A stretch of DNA of 63,290 bases from JAJPHT01 sp035526585. Lineage in GTDB: Archaea; Thermoplasmatota; SW-10-69-26; JACQPN01; JAJPHT01. Below the pieces are notes generated by a model. The model was not told the origin of the DNA and searched no databases. It worked only from the letters and a program-made list of their open reading frames with translations. How positions within the stretch are numbered: the stretch's first letter is position 1; the number at the start of each line of letters is the position of its first letter. The translations under genes were made by a program, and so were the position numbers. Positions 15,397 through 23,063 of this stretch are shown piece after piece. The stretch lies in the NCBI GenBank assembly GCA_035526585.1, contig DATLCC010000109.1, positions 1 through 63,290 on the forward strand, in the 5' to 3' direction.

Positions 15397-15552
15397 TTGG
15401 AAGCCCTCGATTGCCGCTCCCCCTCCCGCTGCGCGTCGTGCGAGCATCGGCTCGAGGGCGCCTGCATGCTGGAGCGCGCGCTCCAGGAAGCACTGGCAGA
15501 GCGTCCTCGACCCGCGATCGCGGTGGCGATGCTTCCGCGCGCGACCGCCTGA
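15397..15552 (+). CDS. Possible small cysteine-rich protein
   Basis: This 51-codon frame was found by reading the gap before dnaJ. It runs TTG 15397 to TGA 15552 and ends 2 bases from the convergent dnaJ stop. Four cysteines occur as CRSPSRCASCEHRLEGAC (spacing 5, 2, 7), a plausible zinc or iron-sulfur site, followed by an acidic-basic helix. Third codon positions are almost all G or C, as in neighbouring real genes. No ATG or GTG is available upstream, so the start is uncertain. Function unknown. Confidence 0.4.
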   Translation: MEALDCRSPSRCASCEHRLEGACMLERALQEALAERPRPAIAVAMLPRATA

Positions 15553-15554
15553 GA

Positions 15555-16676
15555 TCAGCCGAGCTTCTTGCGGAAGTGGTCGAACCAGCCCGCCTTCTTC
15601 GGCTCGCGCCCCTCGAGCTTCGCGAGCTGCTCGAAGAGCGCGCGCTCCTCGGCCGAAAGCTTCTGCGGCGAGTACACGCGCACCGCGATCAGCAGGTCGC
15701 CCTTGCGCGCGCCGCCCAGTTGCGGCAGCCCTTTGCCGCGCAGGCGGAACACCTCGCCGCCCTGTGTGCCCGGCGGCACCTGGATCACGTCGCGGCGCCC
15801 ATCGAGGAGGGGCACCTCGATCTCGTCGCCTAGCGCCGCCTGGCTGAACGTGAGCGGGATCGTCACGTGGAGGTCCTCCCCCTCGCGCTTGAACACGGCG
15901 TGCTCCCGGATCCGCACGCGGACGTACAGGTCGCCCGACGGCGTCCCCTCCTCGCCGGCCTCGCCCTCGCCACGAAGCCGCAGCGTCCCGCCTTCGGGCA
16001 CGCCGGCCGGCACGCTCACGGCGAGCGTCCGCGCGCGCTGGACGCGCCCCTGTCCGCGGCACGCGGGGTCCGGGTCGCTGATGGTCTCGCCGCGGCCGCC
16101 GCAGGTCGGACATGGCGCCGCGGTCTGCACGATGCCGAAGGGCGTGCGCATCGTGCGCGCCACCTGGCCGCGCCCGCCGCACGTCCCGCACCGCTTGGCG
16201 CGCGTGCCCGGCTTCGCGCCCGTGCCCCCGCACGCGTCGCACGTCTCGGCGCGCGAGACACGCACGTCCTTCTCGACACCCTTCGCGACCTCTTCCAGGG
16301 TGATATCGAGCTGCGCCATCACGTCCCGACCGCGCTGCGGCCCGCCGAAGCCTCCCCCGCCAAAGATGGTGCGGAAGATGCCGCCAAGGTCGAAGCCGAA
16401 CTCGCCGAAGTCGGCGCCGCGGAAGATGTCCTCTTGCGTCTGGTACTGCTGATCGAAGCCGGCGTGCCCGACCTGGTCGTAGAGGCGCCGCTTGTCGGCG
16501 TCCGACAGGACGGCGTACGCCTCGCTCACCTCCTTGAACGTCTCCTCCGCGCCCGGCTCCTTGTTCCGGTCCGGGTGATACTGCATCGCGAGCTTGCGGT
16601 ACGCCTTCTTGATGTCGTCGACCGAGGCGTCGCGCGCGACACCGAGGAGCTCGTAGTAGTCGCGCTTGGAGGGCAA
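15555..16676 (-). CDS. dnaJ: Chaperone protein DnaJ (type I), one zinc cysteine missing
   Basis: The product has 373 residues: J domain with YHPDRN (HPD 34-36), Gly/Phe-rich linker, zinc domain and C-terminal substrate domain. DnaJ stimulates DnaK and binds unfolded protein. Three CxxCxGxG motifs are intact (CDACGGTG, CGTCGGRG, CPTCGGRG). The fourth reads DPDPACRGQG where CxxC is expected, so one zinc ligand is absent. TTG 16676 gives the usual start MPSKRDYYELLG; TTG 16700 is a longer option. It lies on the same strand as dnaK and grpE but is separated from dnaK by two genes and two repeats. Confidence 0.93.
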   Translation of the reverse strand: MPSKRDYYELLGVARDASVDDIKKAYRKLAMQYHPDRNKEPGAEETFKEVSEAYAVLSDADKRRLYDQVGHAGFDQQYQTQEDIFRGADFGEFGFDLGGIFRTIFGGGGFGGPQRGRDVMAQLDITLEEVAKGVEKDVRVSRAETCDACGGTGAKPGTRAKRCGTCGGRGQVARTMRTPFGIVQTAAPCPTCGGRGETISDPDPACRGQGRVQRARTLAVSVPAGVPEGGTLRLRGEGEAGEEGTPSGDLYVRVRIREHAVFKREGEDLHVTIPLTFSQAALGDEIEVPLLDGRRDVIQVPPGTQGGEVFRLRGKGLPQLGGARKGDLLIAVRVYSPQKLSAEERALFEQLAKLEGREPKKAGWFDHFRKKLG

Positions 16677-16756
16677 CGCGAACCGATGAAGAGGGCCCAA
16701 CCTTCAAGATTCCGCCCGGCCGGTGACCCGGCGATGCGAGGCGAAGGGTCGGGCGG

Positions 16757-16809
16757 ACAGGTGGCGCCACGTGGGGACCACGTGGGGGCCAGGCGGGGAG
16801 ACGCGTGGC
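16757..16809 (+). repeat. Repeat R4: phased units plus hairpin between divergent genes
   Basis: Units ACAGGTGGCG, CCACGTGGGGA and CCACGTGGGGG are followed by GCCAGGCG (16788-16795), loop GGGAGA, CGCGTGGC (16802-16809). The arms carry one mismatch. It sits between the start of dnaJ and the start of the 16814 gene, so it cannot simply be a terminator. Confidence 0.7.
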
Positions 16810-16813
16810 GAGC

Positions 16814-17407
16814 GTGAACGAAGCTTGGCGCTGGCGCGAAGGCCCGCGCCGCGCGCTCCTCGTCGCCGGCACGCTCGCGGCGAGCGCGGCCCTCATCGCG
16901 GTGAAGGCGCTCGCGCTGGGCCCTTTCGTCGCGGCGTACGGCGCGAGCGTGGTGCTGAGCCTCGCGCTCTTCCTCGCTGCGCTCGGGCTTCTTCGCCACC
17001 GGCTGCGGCTGGAATGGGGGGACGCTCTCCTATCAGCCGCGCCTGCGTTCCTCGTCCTCATCGTCGCGCTCGCGAACACTCCGATGACCTACGAGGCCGA
17101 GCGGTTCGCGCTGGCGCTGCCTCACCCCGATGGCGGCGAGTCCCAGGGCGCCTCCGTCCTCCGGCCGTTCGAAGCGCGGCACCCCACGGCGCGGGTGGAA
17201 TGGGCGTATCCCAGTGGAACGGACGCTGAAGTTCTAAGCAAGCGCACGCGCGCGGCGTTCGCCGATGCAGGGTGGCGCGTCGTCACGTCCAGCGCACCCA
17301 GCGAGGGGCTTTCGGGCTTCGTGCAGGCGACGCGTTGGGGGTTCCTCGCCTCGTGCAACGTGTGGGACGAGCCGGACGCGCGGGTGCACTGCCTGGTCAC
17401 GGAGTGA
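16814..17407 (+). CDS. Membrane protein of unknown function
   Basis: The product has 197 residues. Two to three membrane helices occupy residues about 15-95 (LLVAGTLAASAALIAVKALA, VVLSLALFLAALGLL, APAFLVLIVALA). A soluble domain of about 100 residues follows. GTG 16814 was chosen because the earlier GTG at 16805 lies in the arm of repeat R4. The 3' end overlaps the convergent 17397 gene by 11 bases. I do not recognise the family. Confidence 0.6.
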   Translation: MNEAWRWREGPRRALLVAGTLAASAALIAVKALALGPFVAAYGASVVLSLALFLAALGLLRHRLRLEWGDALLSAAPAFLVLIVALANTPMTYEAERFALALPHPDGGESQGASVLRPFEARHPTARVEWAYPSGTDAEVLSKRTRAAFADAGWRVVTSSAPSEGLSGFVQATRWGFLASCNVWDEPDARVHCLVTE

Positions 17408-18257
17408 ACGAGTACCCGGCGATGAGGTCCGCGCGCGAGAGCTCGACGTCCGTGATCCGGACGCCGGCCTCCTCGTGCCAGAGCGCGAAGGAGGTGAGCT
17501 CCGGGGAGAAGAGGCCGATGTAGAGCTGACGGCAACCGCTCTCCATCGTCGTCGTCTCGAAGTCCGCGCAGCTCACGACGAGGTACTCCTCGAGGACCTC
17601 GTCTCCTGCGTACGTCGTGAACCCGACGATCGCATCCGCGCCCAGGAGATTCCAAGGGGTGAAGAAGATGGCTTCCGGCTCCGAGCCGCGCGCCGTCGCG
17701 ATAGCGGCGCCAAGATCGACGCGCCCCGCGTCGGGCAGGAAGTCGAGCACCTGGGAGACACCGACGTGGTGGTCGATCTGCTTCCCGTCGACTCCGAGGA
17801 AGTGGTAGGTGATATCGACGCTGTCCGGCAGCTCCGTGATGCCCGCGTCGAGGAAAAGGAACGCTCCGTCAGGCTCGACCTGGAGAAGATTCGGGGAGCG
17901 CACGCCCATGGGCGTCTCGATCCAGTACACGCCAAGCCAGGGGTCTTCCCCGGAGCCCGCCCAGACGAGGGAGAGGAAGTCCTCTTGGCCCCGCACGACA
18001 GGCTGAGCGAAGCCCGCCCGGACCTCGAGCTCGCCATTGTGCATCAACATCGCCGGGAGCCCGTTGCGCACCTGTGACAGGAGGGCGCGCGCCGCGCCGA
18101 TCGCGCCCGCCGCGGTGCCGTCGAGCTCGTCCACGCTGTCGCGGACGAGCGCCCGGGCGGCGTGGCGCGTCTCGGGGAACGGCATGCCGGCCGAGGCCGG
18201 CATGGCCGAGATCAGAAGGCTCGCCAGGACGAGGAGGACCACCGCGGTGCGGCGCAT
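17397..18257 (-). CDS. Secreted protein of unknown function
   Basis: The product has 286 residues and a clear signal peptide (MRRTAVVLLVLASLLISAMP, then ASA). The mature part is mixed alpha/beta with few cysteines and no motif I know. It lies between dnaJ and dnaK on the same strand, downstream of dnaK, with repeat R5 in the gap. Export suggests it is not part of the chaperone machine. Confidence 0.7.
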   Translation of the reverse strand: MRRTAVVLLVLASLLISAMPASAGMPFPETRHAARALVRDSVDELDGTAAGAIGAARALLSQVRNGLPAMLMHNGELEVRAGFAQPVVRGQEDFLSLVWAGSGEDPWLGVYWIETPMGVRSPNLLQVEPDGAFLFLDAGITELPDSVDITYHFLGVDGKQIDHHVGVSQVLDFLPDAGRVDLGAAIATARGSEPEAIFFTPWNLLGADAIVGFTTYAGDEVLEEYLVVSCADFETTTMESGCRQLYIGLFSPELTSFALWHEEAGVRITDVELSRADLIAGYSFTP

Positions 18258-18379
18258 GAGCCGACCTGCGGCGGCGGGGGTGTAACTCTTTGTTGAACAG
18301 TTCGTACTCTCCGGCGGTGAGGAATCGAGGAAAATGCCGGGATCTCACGTCCAAACGTTGTTCCCACGGCAGGGTGACG

Positions 18380-18433
18380 CCACGTGGAGGCCAGGTGGCG
18401 CCCACGTGGGGGCCAGGCGGGGCGACGCCTGGC
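18380..18433 (+). repeat. Repeat R5: best-formed copy with perfect covarying hairpin
   Basis: Units of exactly 11 bases: CCACGTGGAGG, CCAGGTGGCGC, CCACGTGGGGG, CCAGGCGGGGC, then GACGCCTGGC. The hairpin GCCAGGCG (18412-18419), loop GGGCGA, CGCCTGGC (18426-18433) is perfect. It uses AGG/CCT where R1, R9 and R10 use ACG/CGT, a paired change. It lies 10 bases past the dnaK stop. Confidence 0.8.
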
Positions 18434-18443
18434 GGGGCGCGGC

Positions 18444-20375
18444 TTAGTCCTTCTTGACCTCATAGTCGACGTCGATGCTGTCTGGGTCCGATGCGTCCGC
18501 CTTCTTGGTCTGTGTCCGGGTGTGGGGCTCACCGGTGTCCGGGGCCGGATCCGAGGCCGAGGGAGGCGCCTGCGGCGCCTCGTACATCTTCGCTCCGACG
18601 CGCTGCACGACCTCGGCGAGCGTGTCCGTCGCCCGCTTCATCTCGGCGACGTTCCCGCCTGCGACGGCGGCCTTCAGCGCGTCGCGCGCGCCCTCGACCT
18701 CGCCACGCAGCTTCGCGTCGACCTTGTCGCCCGCGTCCTTCATCGTTCGCTCGACCGTATAGAGCAGCGAATCCGCTTCGTTGCGGGCGTTGATCTCCTC
18801 CAGCTTCTTGCGGTCCTCTTCTTCGTACTCTTTCGCGGAGCGCTCCGCGCGCTTGACCTCCTCCTCGTTGAGGCGGGTCGAGCCCGTGATCGTGATGCGC
18901 TGCTGGCGGCCGGTGCCGAGGTCCTTCGCGGCGACGTTCACGATGCCGTTCGCGTCGATGTCGAAGGTCACTTCGATCTGCGGGATGCCACGCGGCGCGG
19001 GCGGGATCCCGTCGAGGTGGAAGCGTCCGAGCGACTTGTTGTCGCGCGCGATCGCGCGCTCGCCCTGAAGCACATGCACCTCGACCGATGTCTGCATGTC
19101 CGCGGCCGTCGAGAAGATGCGGCTCTTCTTCGTCGGGATCGTCGTGTTGCGATCGATGAGCTTCGTGTTCACGCCACCCAGCGTCTCGATGCCCAGCGAC
19201 AGAGGCGTGACGTCCAGGAGGAGGAGATCTTTCACCTCGCCGGTGATGACGCCCGCCTGGATCGCCGCGCCCAGAGCGACGGCTTCGTCGGGGTTGACGC
19301 TCCGGTTGGGCTCCTTGCCGGTGAGATCCTTGACGAGCTGTTGGACCGCGGGGATGCGGGTGCTGCCGCCCACGAGAATGATCTCGTTCACGGCGCCCCA
19401 GTCCAGGCCGCTGTCCTTGAGCGCCTGCTCCGTCGGGCCGCGGAGGCGCGCGAGGATCGGCTGGATGAGCTGCTCGAACTTCGGTCGCGTGAGGTCGAGG
19501 TCGATGTGCTGGGGACCGGCCGACGTCACCGTGATGTACGGGAGGTTGACGCTCGTCTTCTGCGCGGAGGAGAGCTCCTTCTTGGCCTTCTCCGCGGCTT
19601 CCTTGAGGCGCTGGACCGCAGTGCGGTCCTTCATGAGGTCGACGCCGGCGCGGTTCTTGAAGTCCTCCGCCAGCCAGCGCATGATGAGCTCGTCGATGTC
19701 GTCGCCGCCGAGGTGGTTGTCGCCGGCCGTGGCCTTGACCTCGAAGACGCCTTCGCCGAACTCGAGGATCGAGACGTCGAACGTGCCGCCGCCGAAGTCG
19801 AAGACGAGGATCGTCTCCCCGACCTTCTTGTCCAGACCGTACGCGAGGGCGGCCGCGGTGGGCTCGTTCACGATGCGGAGGACCTCGAGCCCGGCGATGC
19901 GGCCGGCGTCCTTGGTCGCCTGGCGCTGCGCATCCTCGAAGTAGGCAGGCACGGTGATGACGGCCTTCGTGACCGGCTCGCCCAGGAATGCCTCGGCGTC
20001 GCGCTTCAGCTTTTGGAGGATGAAGGCGCTCATCTCCTCGGGAGCGAACGTCTTGTTGGCGTTCGGGAGCGTGACGTGCGCCTTGCCGTTCGCGCCCTCG
20101 GTCACCTTGAAGGGGACTCGCGCCGCCTCTTGGCGCGTCTCGTGCATCTGGCGCCCCATGAATCGCTTGATCGAGAAGACCGTGTTCTCGGGGTTTACGA
20201 CGGCTTGCCGCTTCGCGACCTCGCCCACGAGAAGCTCGCCGTCCTTCGTGAAGGCGACCACGCTCGGTGTCGTGCGTGCGCCCTCCGCGTTGGAGATGAT
20301 CTCGGCCTTGCCGCCTTCCAGGACGGCGACCGCGGAGTACGTCGTGCCCAGGTCGATGCCGATGACCTTGCTCAT
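18444..20375 (-). CDS. dnaK: Chaperone protein DnaK (Hsp70)
   Basis: The product has 643 residues, full length. The ATPase domain begins MSKVIGIDLGTTYSAVAVLE, with FDFGGGTFDVS and ILVGGSTRIPAVQ. The peptide-binding domain (LLLLDVTPLSLGIET) and helical lid end in DSIDVDYEVKKD. It folds proteins in an ATP cycle with DnaJ and GrpE. Archaeal DnaK is generally thought to come from bacteria. A TATA box precedes it at 20406-20413. Repeats flank it on both sides (R5, R6). Confidence 0.98.
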   Translation of the reverse strand: MSKVIGIDLGTTYSAVAVLEGGKAEIISNAEGARTTPSVVAFTKDGELLVGEVAKRQAVVNPENTVFSIKRFMGRQMHETRQEAARVPFKVTEGANGKAHVTLPNANKTFAPEEMSAFILQKLKRDAEAFLGEPVTKAVITVPAYFEDAQRQATKDAGRIAGLEVLRIVNEPTAAALAYGLDKKVGETILVFDFGGGTFDVSILEFGEGVFEVKATAGDNHLGGDDIDELIMRWLAEDFKNRAGVDLMKDRTAVQRLKEAAEKAKKELSSAQKTSVNLPYITVTSAGPQHIDLDLTRPKFEQLIQPILARLRGPTEQALKDSGLDWGAVNEIILVGGSTRIPAVQQLVKDLTGKEPNRSVNPDEAVALGAAIQAGVITGEVKDLLLLDVTPLSLGIETLGGVNTKLIDRNTTIPTKKSRIFSTAADMQTSVEVHVLQGERAIARDNKSLGRFHLDGIPPAPRGIPQIEVTFDIDANGIVNVAAKDLGTGRQQRITITGSTRLNEEEVKRAERSAKEYEEEDRKKLEEINARNEADSLLYTVERTMKDAGDKVDAKLRGEVEGARDALKAAVAGGNVAEMKRATDTLAEVVQRVGAKMYEAPQAPPSASDPAPDTGEPHTRTQTKKADASDPDSIDVDYEVKKD

Positions 20376-20405
20376 GCGGAACCCGCCCGCGCTAAGATAC
20401 CGCTT

Positions 20406-20413
20406 CTATAAAA
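20406..20413 (-). promoter_or_regulatory. TATA box of dnaK
   Basis: The minus strand reads TTTTATAG, about 31-38 bases before the dnaK ATG, in a strongly GC-rich context. Confidence 0.6.
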
Positions 20414-20513
20414 CGCTGACGCATGCTGAGTTCGCAGCTCCGAACCGACCATGGCTCCCGTTGTCTGTGGGGTCGTGACGTGAACCCTTCGACGAGATGC
20501 CGGAAGGCGCTGG

Positions 20514-20556
20514 CCAGGTGGCGCCCACGTGGGTGCCACGCGGGACGACGCCTGGG
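20514..20556 (+). repeat. Repeat R6 between grpE and dnaK
   Basis: Units CCAGGTGGCGC and CCACGTGGGTG are followed by GCCACGCG (20535-20542), loop GGACGA, CGCCTGGG (20549-20556). The last base touches the grpE stop codon. Confidence 0.7.
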
Positions 20557-21066
20557 TCAGGAGGCGACCACGACGCGCGCCGGCCGCACGACCCGGCCAT
20601 CAAGCGCGTACCCCTTCTCCACGGTCGCGACGACCGTACCGCTCTTGACGCCGTCGCGGGGCTCCTGCGCGATCGCCTCGTGCACCTTCGCGTCGAAGGG
20701 CGCGCCCGTGGGATCCAGGACGAGGAGCCCCTGCGCGGCGAGGACGTCCTGCAGCTGGCGCGAGAGCAGGCGCAGCCCCTCGTCCTGCGTGTGGGCGAGG
20801 GCGCGGTCGAGGTTGTCGAGGACGGGAAGGAGCGCCTTCACGAACTCGAGCTTGCCCCGAGCGGCCGCCTGGGCGCCATCCTCGCGCGTGCGGCGTCGGA
20901 AGTTGTCGAAGTCTGCCTGGAGCCGCGCGAGCCGGTCGACGAGCGCCTTCTCTCGCGATTCGAGGGTGGCGACCTTCTCCGTGAGCCCGGTCTGCTCGTG
21001 AGACTGCTCCCGCACGGGTTCGAGGACCTCTTCCGGGCCCTCGACCGCATGCGTGTCCTTCTCCAT
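20557..21066 (-). CDS. grpE: GrpE nucleotide-exchange factor
   Basis: The product has 169 residues. A charged N-terminus and long coiled coil (LTEKVATLESREKALVDRLA) lead to the family signature RLQADFDNFRRRT. A beta-domain with PFDAKVHEAIAQEP follows. GrpE releases ADP from DnaK. ATG 21066 gives MEKDTHAVEG; the longer frame adds an unlikely leader. An AT-rich CCTATTTTCC lies about 30-40 bases upstream. It precedes dnaK on the same strand, with R6 between them. Confidence 0.93.
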   Translation of the reverse strand: MEKDTHAVEGPEEVLEPVREQSHEQTGLTEKVATLESREKALVDRLARLQADFDNFRRRTREDGAQAAARGKLEFVKALLPVLDNLDRALAHTQDEGLRLLSRQLQDVLAAQGLLVLDPTGAPFDAKVHEAIAQEPRDGVKSGTVVATVEKGYALDGRVVRPARVVVAS

Positions 21067-21158
21067 CGGGAACGGCTCAGTCGCGCGCCGGGAAAATAGG
21101 TTTCGCGTGTCTCCGACTCGCAAACGGCTTAGGGGACGTCGCCACTCGCCGCGCGACG

Positions 21159-22745
21159 ATGCCTCCCCTTCCCCGCGTCGTGGGTGAGCTCGAAGGCCGC
21201 GCCTTCGATCTGCTCGTCGTCGGGGGCGGGATCAACGGCGCCGGCGTCGCGCGCGACGCGGCACGACGCGGACTCTCCGTCGTGCTCGTGGAAAAGGAAG
21301 ACTTCGGATACGGGACGACCGGGCGATCCACGCGCCTCATCCACGGCGGTCTCCGGTATCTGCAGATGTACGACTTCGGGCTCGTGCGCGAATCGCTCGT
21401 CGAGCGTGAACGCCTCTTCCACAACGCTCCGCATCTCGTGCGGCCGATCACGTTCCTCATCCCCTTCTACGAAGGCCAGAAGACGCCCCCTTGGATGCTC
21501 CGCGTCGGCCTGATGCTCTACGACCTCCTCGCCGGACGAAGCGTCGTCCCGAGGCACCGCAGCTACACACGCGAGGAGGTCCTCGCGCTAGAGCCTGCCC
21601 TGCGGCAGGAGGGGTTGCGCGGCGGCGCGTCCTACGGCGATGGCCAGGTCCCGCTCGTGGAGCGCCTGTGCCTGGAGAACGTGCTCGACGCGACGCGACA
21701 TGGCGCCGTGGCGATCAACCACGCGATCGTGGAATCGCTTCGGCCCACCGGGGACGGCTACGACGTCGGGGTGCACGACACGCTGTCGGAGAAGCGCGTC
21801 ACGGTGCACGCCAGGGGGATCGTCAACACCGCCGGACCGTGGATCGAGCGCGTCCCGGGATTCGAGCACGTTCCCAGCCGCATGACGAAAGGGACGCACA
21901 TCGTCGTCCCGTCCCACACGAAGCATGCGGTCCTTCTCTTCAGCCCGGACGACGCGCGTGTGTTCTTCTCCATCCCCTGGCTGGGCAACCAGCTCGTGGG
22001 CACCACCGACACGGACTTTCGTGCGACGCCCGACGACGTGAGCGCCGATGCGGCGGACGTGGATTACCTCAAGCGCGGCATCGAGTACGTCCTTCCGCGC
22101 GCCGACCTCCAGACCGTCCACTATGCGTACGCCGGGATCCGCAACCTGGTCCCGGAGCCCGGGAAGAGCGAGTCGGCTGTGAGCCGTCGCCACCAGCTCA
22201 TCGTCGACCCCGAGACGCCGCGCGTCGTCAGCCTCGTGGGCGGGAAGATCACGCCGTACCGCGACGTCTGCGAACAGGTCGTGGACCACTTCACCCGCAA
22301 GAAGAGTGACACGGCGCGCGCCCCGCTCCCTGGCGCTCCGGCCCTGCTATCAGACTTGATCCTGCAGCTCGCACGTCGCTGCCGGGCGCTCGGCGTCGCA
22401 GCGCAGCATGCGGAGACTCTCGCGACGACGTATGGGACGCGCGCGCATGATGCCCTCGACCTCATCGACGCAGACCCCTCGATGGCCGAAGTCCTGTGCC
22501 CGCACGCGCCTCTCCTTCGCGCCGAGGTGGCGTTCGTCGTCCGATCCGAGCTCGCGCGCACCGCGAGCGACGTCCTGCTGAGACGTACCCGCGCCGGATG
22601 GGCGGCGTGCGAAGGCAGAGACGCTCTTCCGCGCGTCCTTGACGATCTCGACCGCATCCTTGGCCGCGACGCCGCCGCACGGAAGGTCGACGAGCTCTCG
22701 TTCCTGCGTGAGCTCGCCAAGCGGCACGAGTTCGAGCGCGCGTGA
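21159..22745 (+). CDS. FAD-dependent glycerol-3-phosphate dehydrogenase (GlpA/GlpD type)
   Basis: The product has 528 residues. The FAD-binding motif is VVGGGINGAGVARDAARRG near residues 20-38. Family blocks follow: GRSTRLIHGGLRYLQ, AIVESLRPTGDG, and GTTDTDFRATPDD. The C-terminal helical domain (EVAFVVRSELARTASDVLLR) is the GlpD type. The enzyme oxidises glycerol-3-phosphate to dihydroxyacetone phosphate and feeds electrons to the membrane. It is divergent from grpE, with a 92-base gap holding both promoters. No glycerol kinase is adjacent. Confidence 0.92.
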   Translation: MPPLPRVVGELEGRAFDLLVVGGGINGAGVARDAARRGLSVVLVEKEDFGYGTTGRSTRLIHGGLRYLQMYDFGLVRESLVERERLFHNAPHLVRPITFLIPFYEGQKTPPWMLRVGLMLYDLLAGRSVVPRHRSYTREEVLALEPALRQEGLRGGASYGDGQVPLVERLCLENVLDATRHGAVAINHAIVESLRPTGDGYDVGVHDTLSEKRVTVHARGIVNTAGPWIERVPGFEHVPSRMTKGTHIVVPSHTKHAVLLFSPDDARVFFSIPWLGNQLVGTTDTDFRATPDDVSADAADVDYLKRGIEYVLPRADLQTVHYAYAGIRNLVPEPGKSESAVSRRHQLIVDPETPRVVSLVGGKITPYRDVCEQVVDHFTRKKSDTARAPLPGAPALLSDLILQLARRCRALGVAAQHAETLATTYGTRAHDALDLIDADPSMAEVLCPHAPLLRAEVAFVVRSELARTASDVLLRRTRAGWAACEGRDALPRVLDDLDRILGRDAAARKVDELSFLRELAKRHEFERA

Positions 22746-23063
22746 CCAACGATAGGCCGCCGCGACTTGCGGCTGGACGCGGGTGGCTCGTCCGACGACG
22801 CGCCAGGGAGCCCCGCCCGCAACGCCTCGGCCGATCCGCGCATCCCCTCGGCGATCGCCTTGATGGTCACGCGGAAGCTTCCGTCCAAGCCCACGCGTCG
22901 TCCCGCGTGGCCCCAGGTGGGCGCCACCTGGGGCGGCAGGGCGCCACGAGGGAAGACTTGTCGCAACCAGGCGAGAGATGCCTCCGCGGTCGAGGTGTTC
23001 CACGCGAAGCGGAAGCCCGTCCACCGGCATGGTTTTGTACGGGGGCTCGGATGGTCGTTCCCC
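22746..23063. other. Long gap between the dehydrogenase and pyrG
   Basis: About 318 bases. The first 145 hold no convincing gene; a minus-strand frame exists but runs on, without a stop, antisense to the dehydrogenase. Repeat R7 follows at 22890. A TTTTGTAC stretch near 23035 is a possible promoter for pyrG. Confidence 0.5.
22890..22934 (-). repeat. Repeat R7, minus orientation
   Basis: Read on the minus strand: CCAGGTGGCGC, CCACCTGGGG, then CCACGCG, GGACGA loop, CGCGTGGG. The hairpin arms lie at 22890-22897 and 22904-22911. It lies between two plus-strand genes, opposite to their direction. Confidence 0.7.

Noticed and set aside
16805..16813. GTG 16805 and GTG 25573 as gene starts
   Set aside because: Both lie in the CGCGTGGC arm of a repeat hairpin. 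Downstream starts give more plausible N-termini.
22746..22889. Minus-strand frame with FRVTIKAIAEGMRGSAEALR
   Set aside because: It looks helical but has no stop before running antisense through the dehydrogenase, and its only near start lies in repeat R7.
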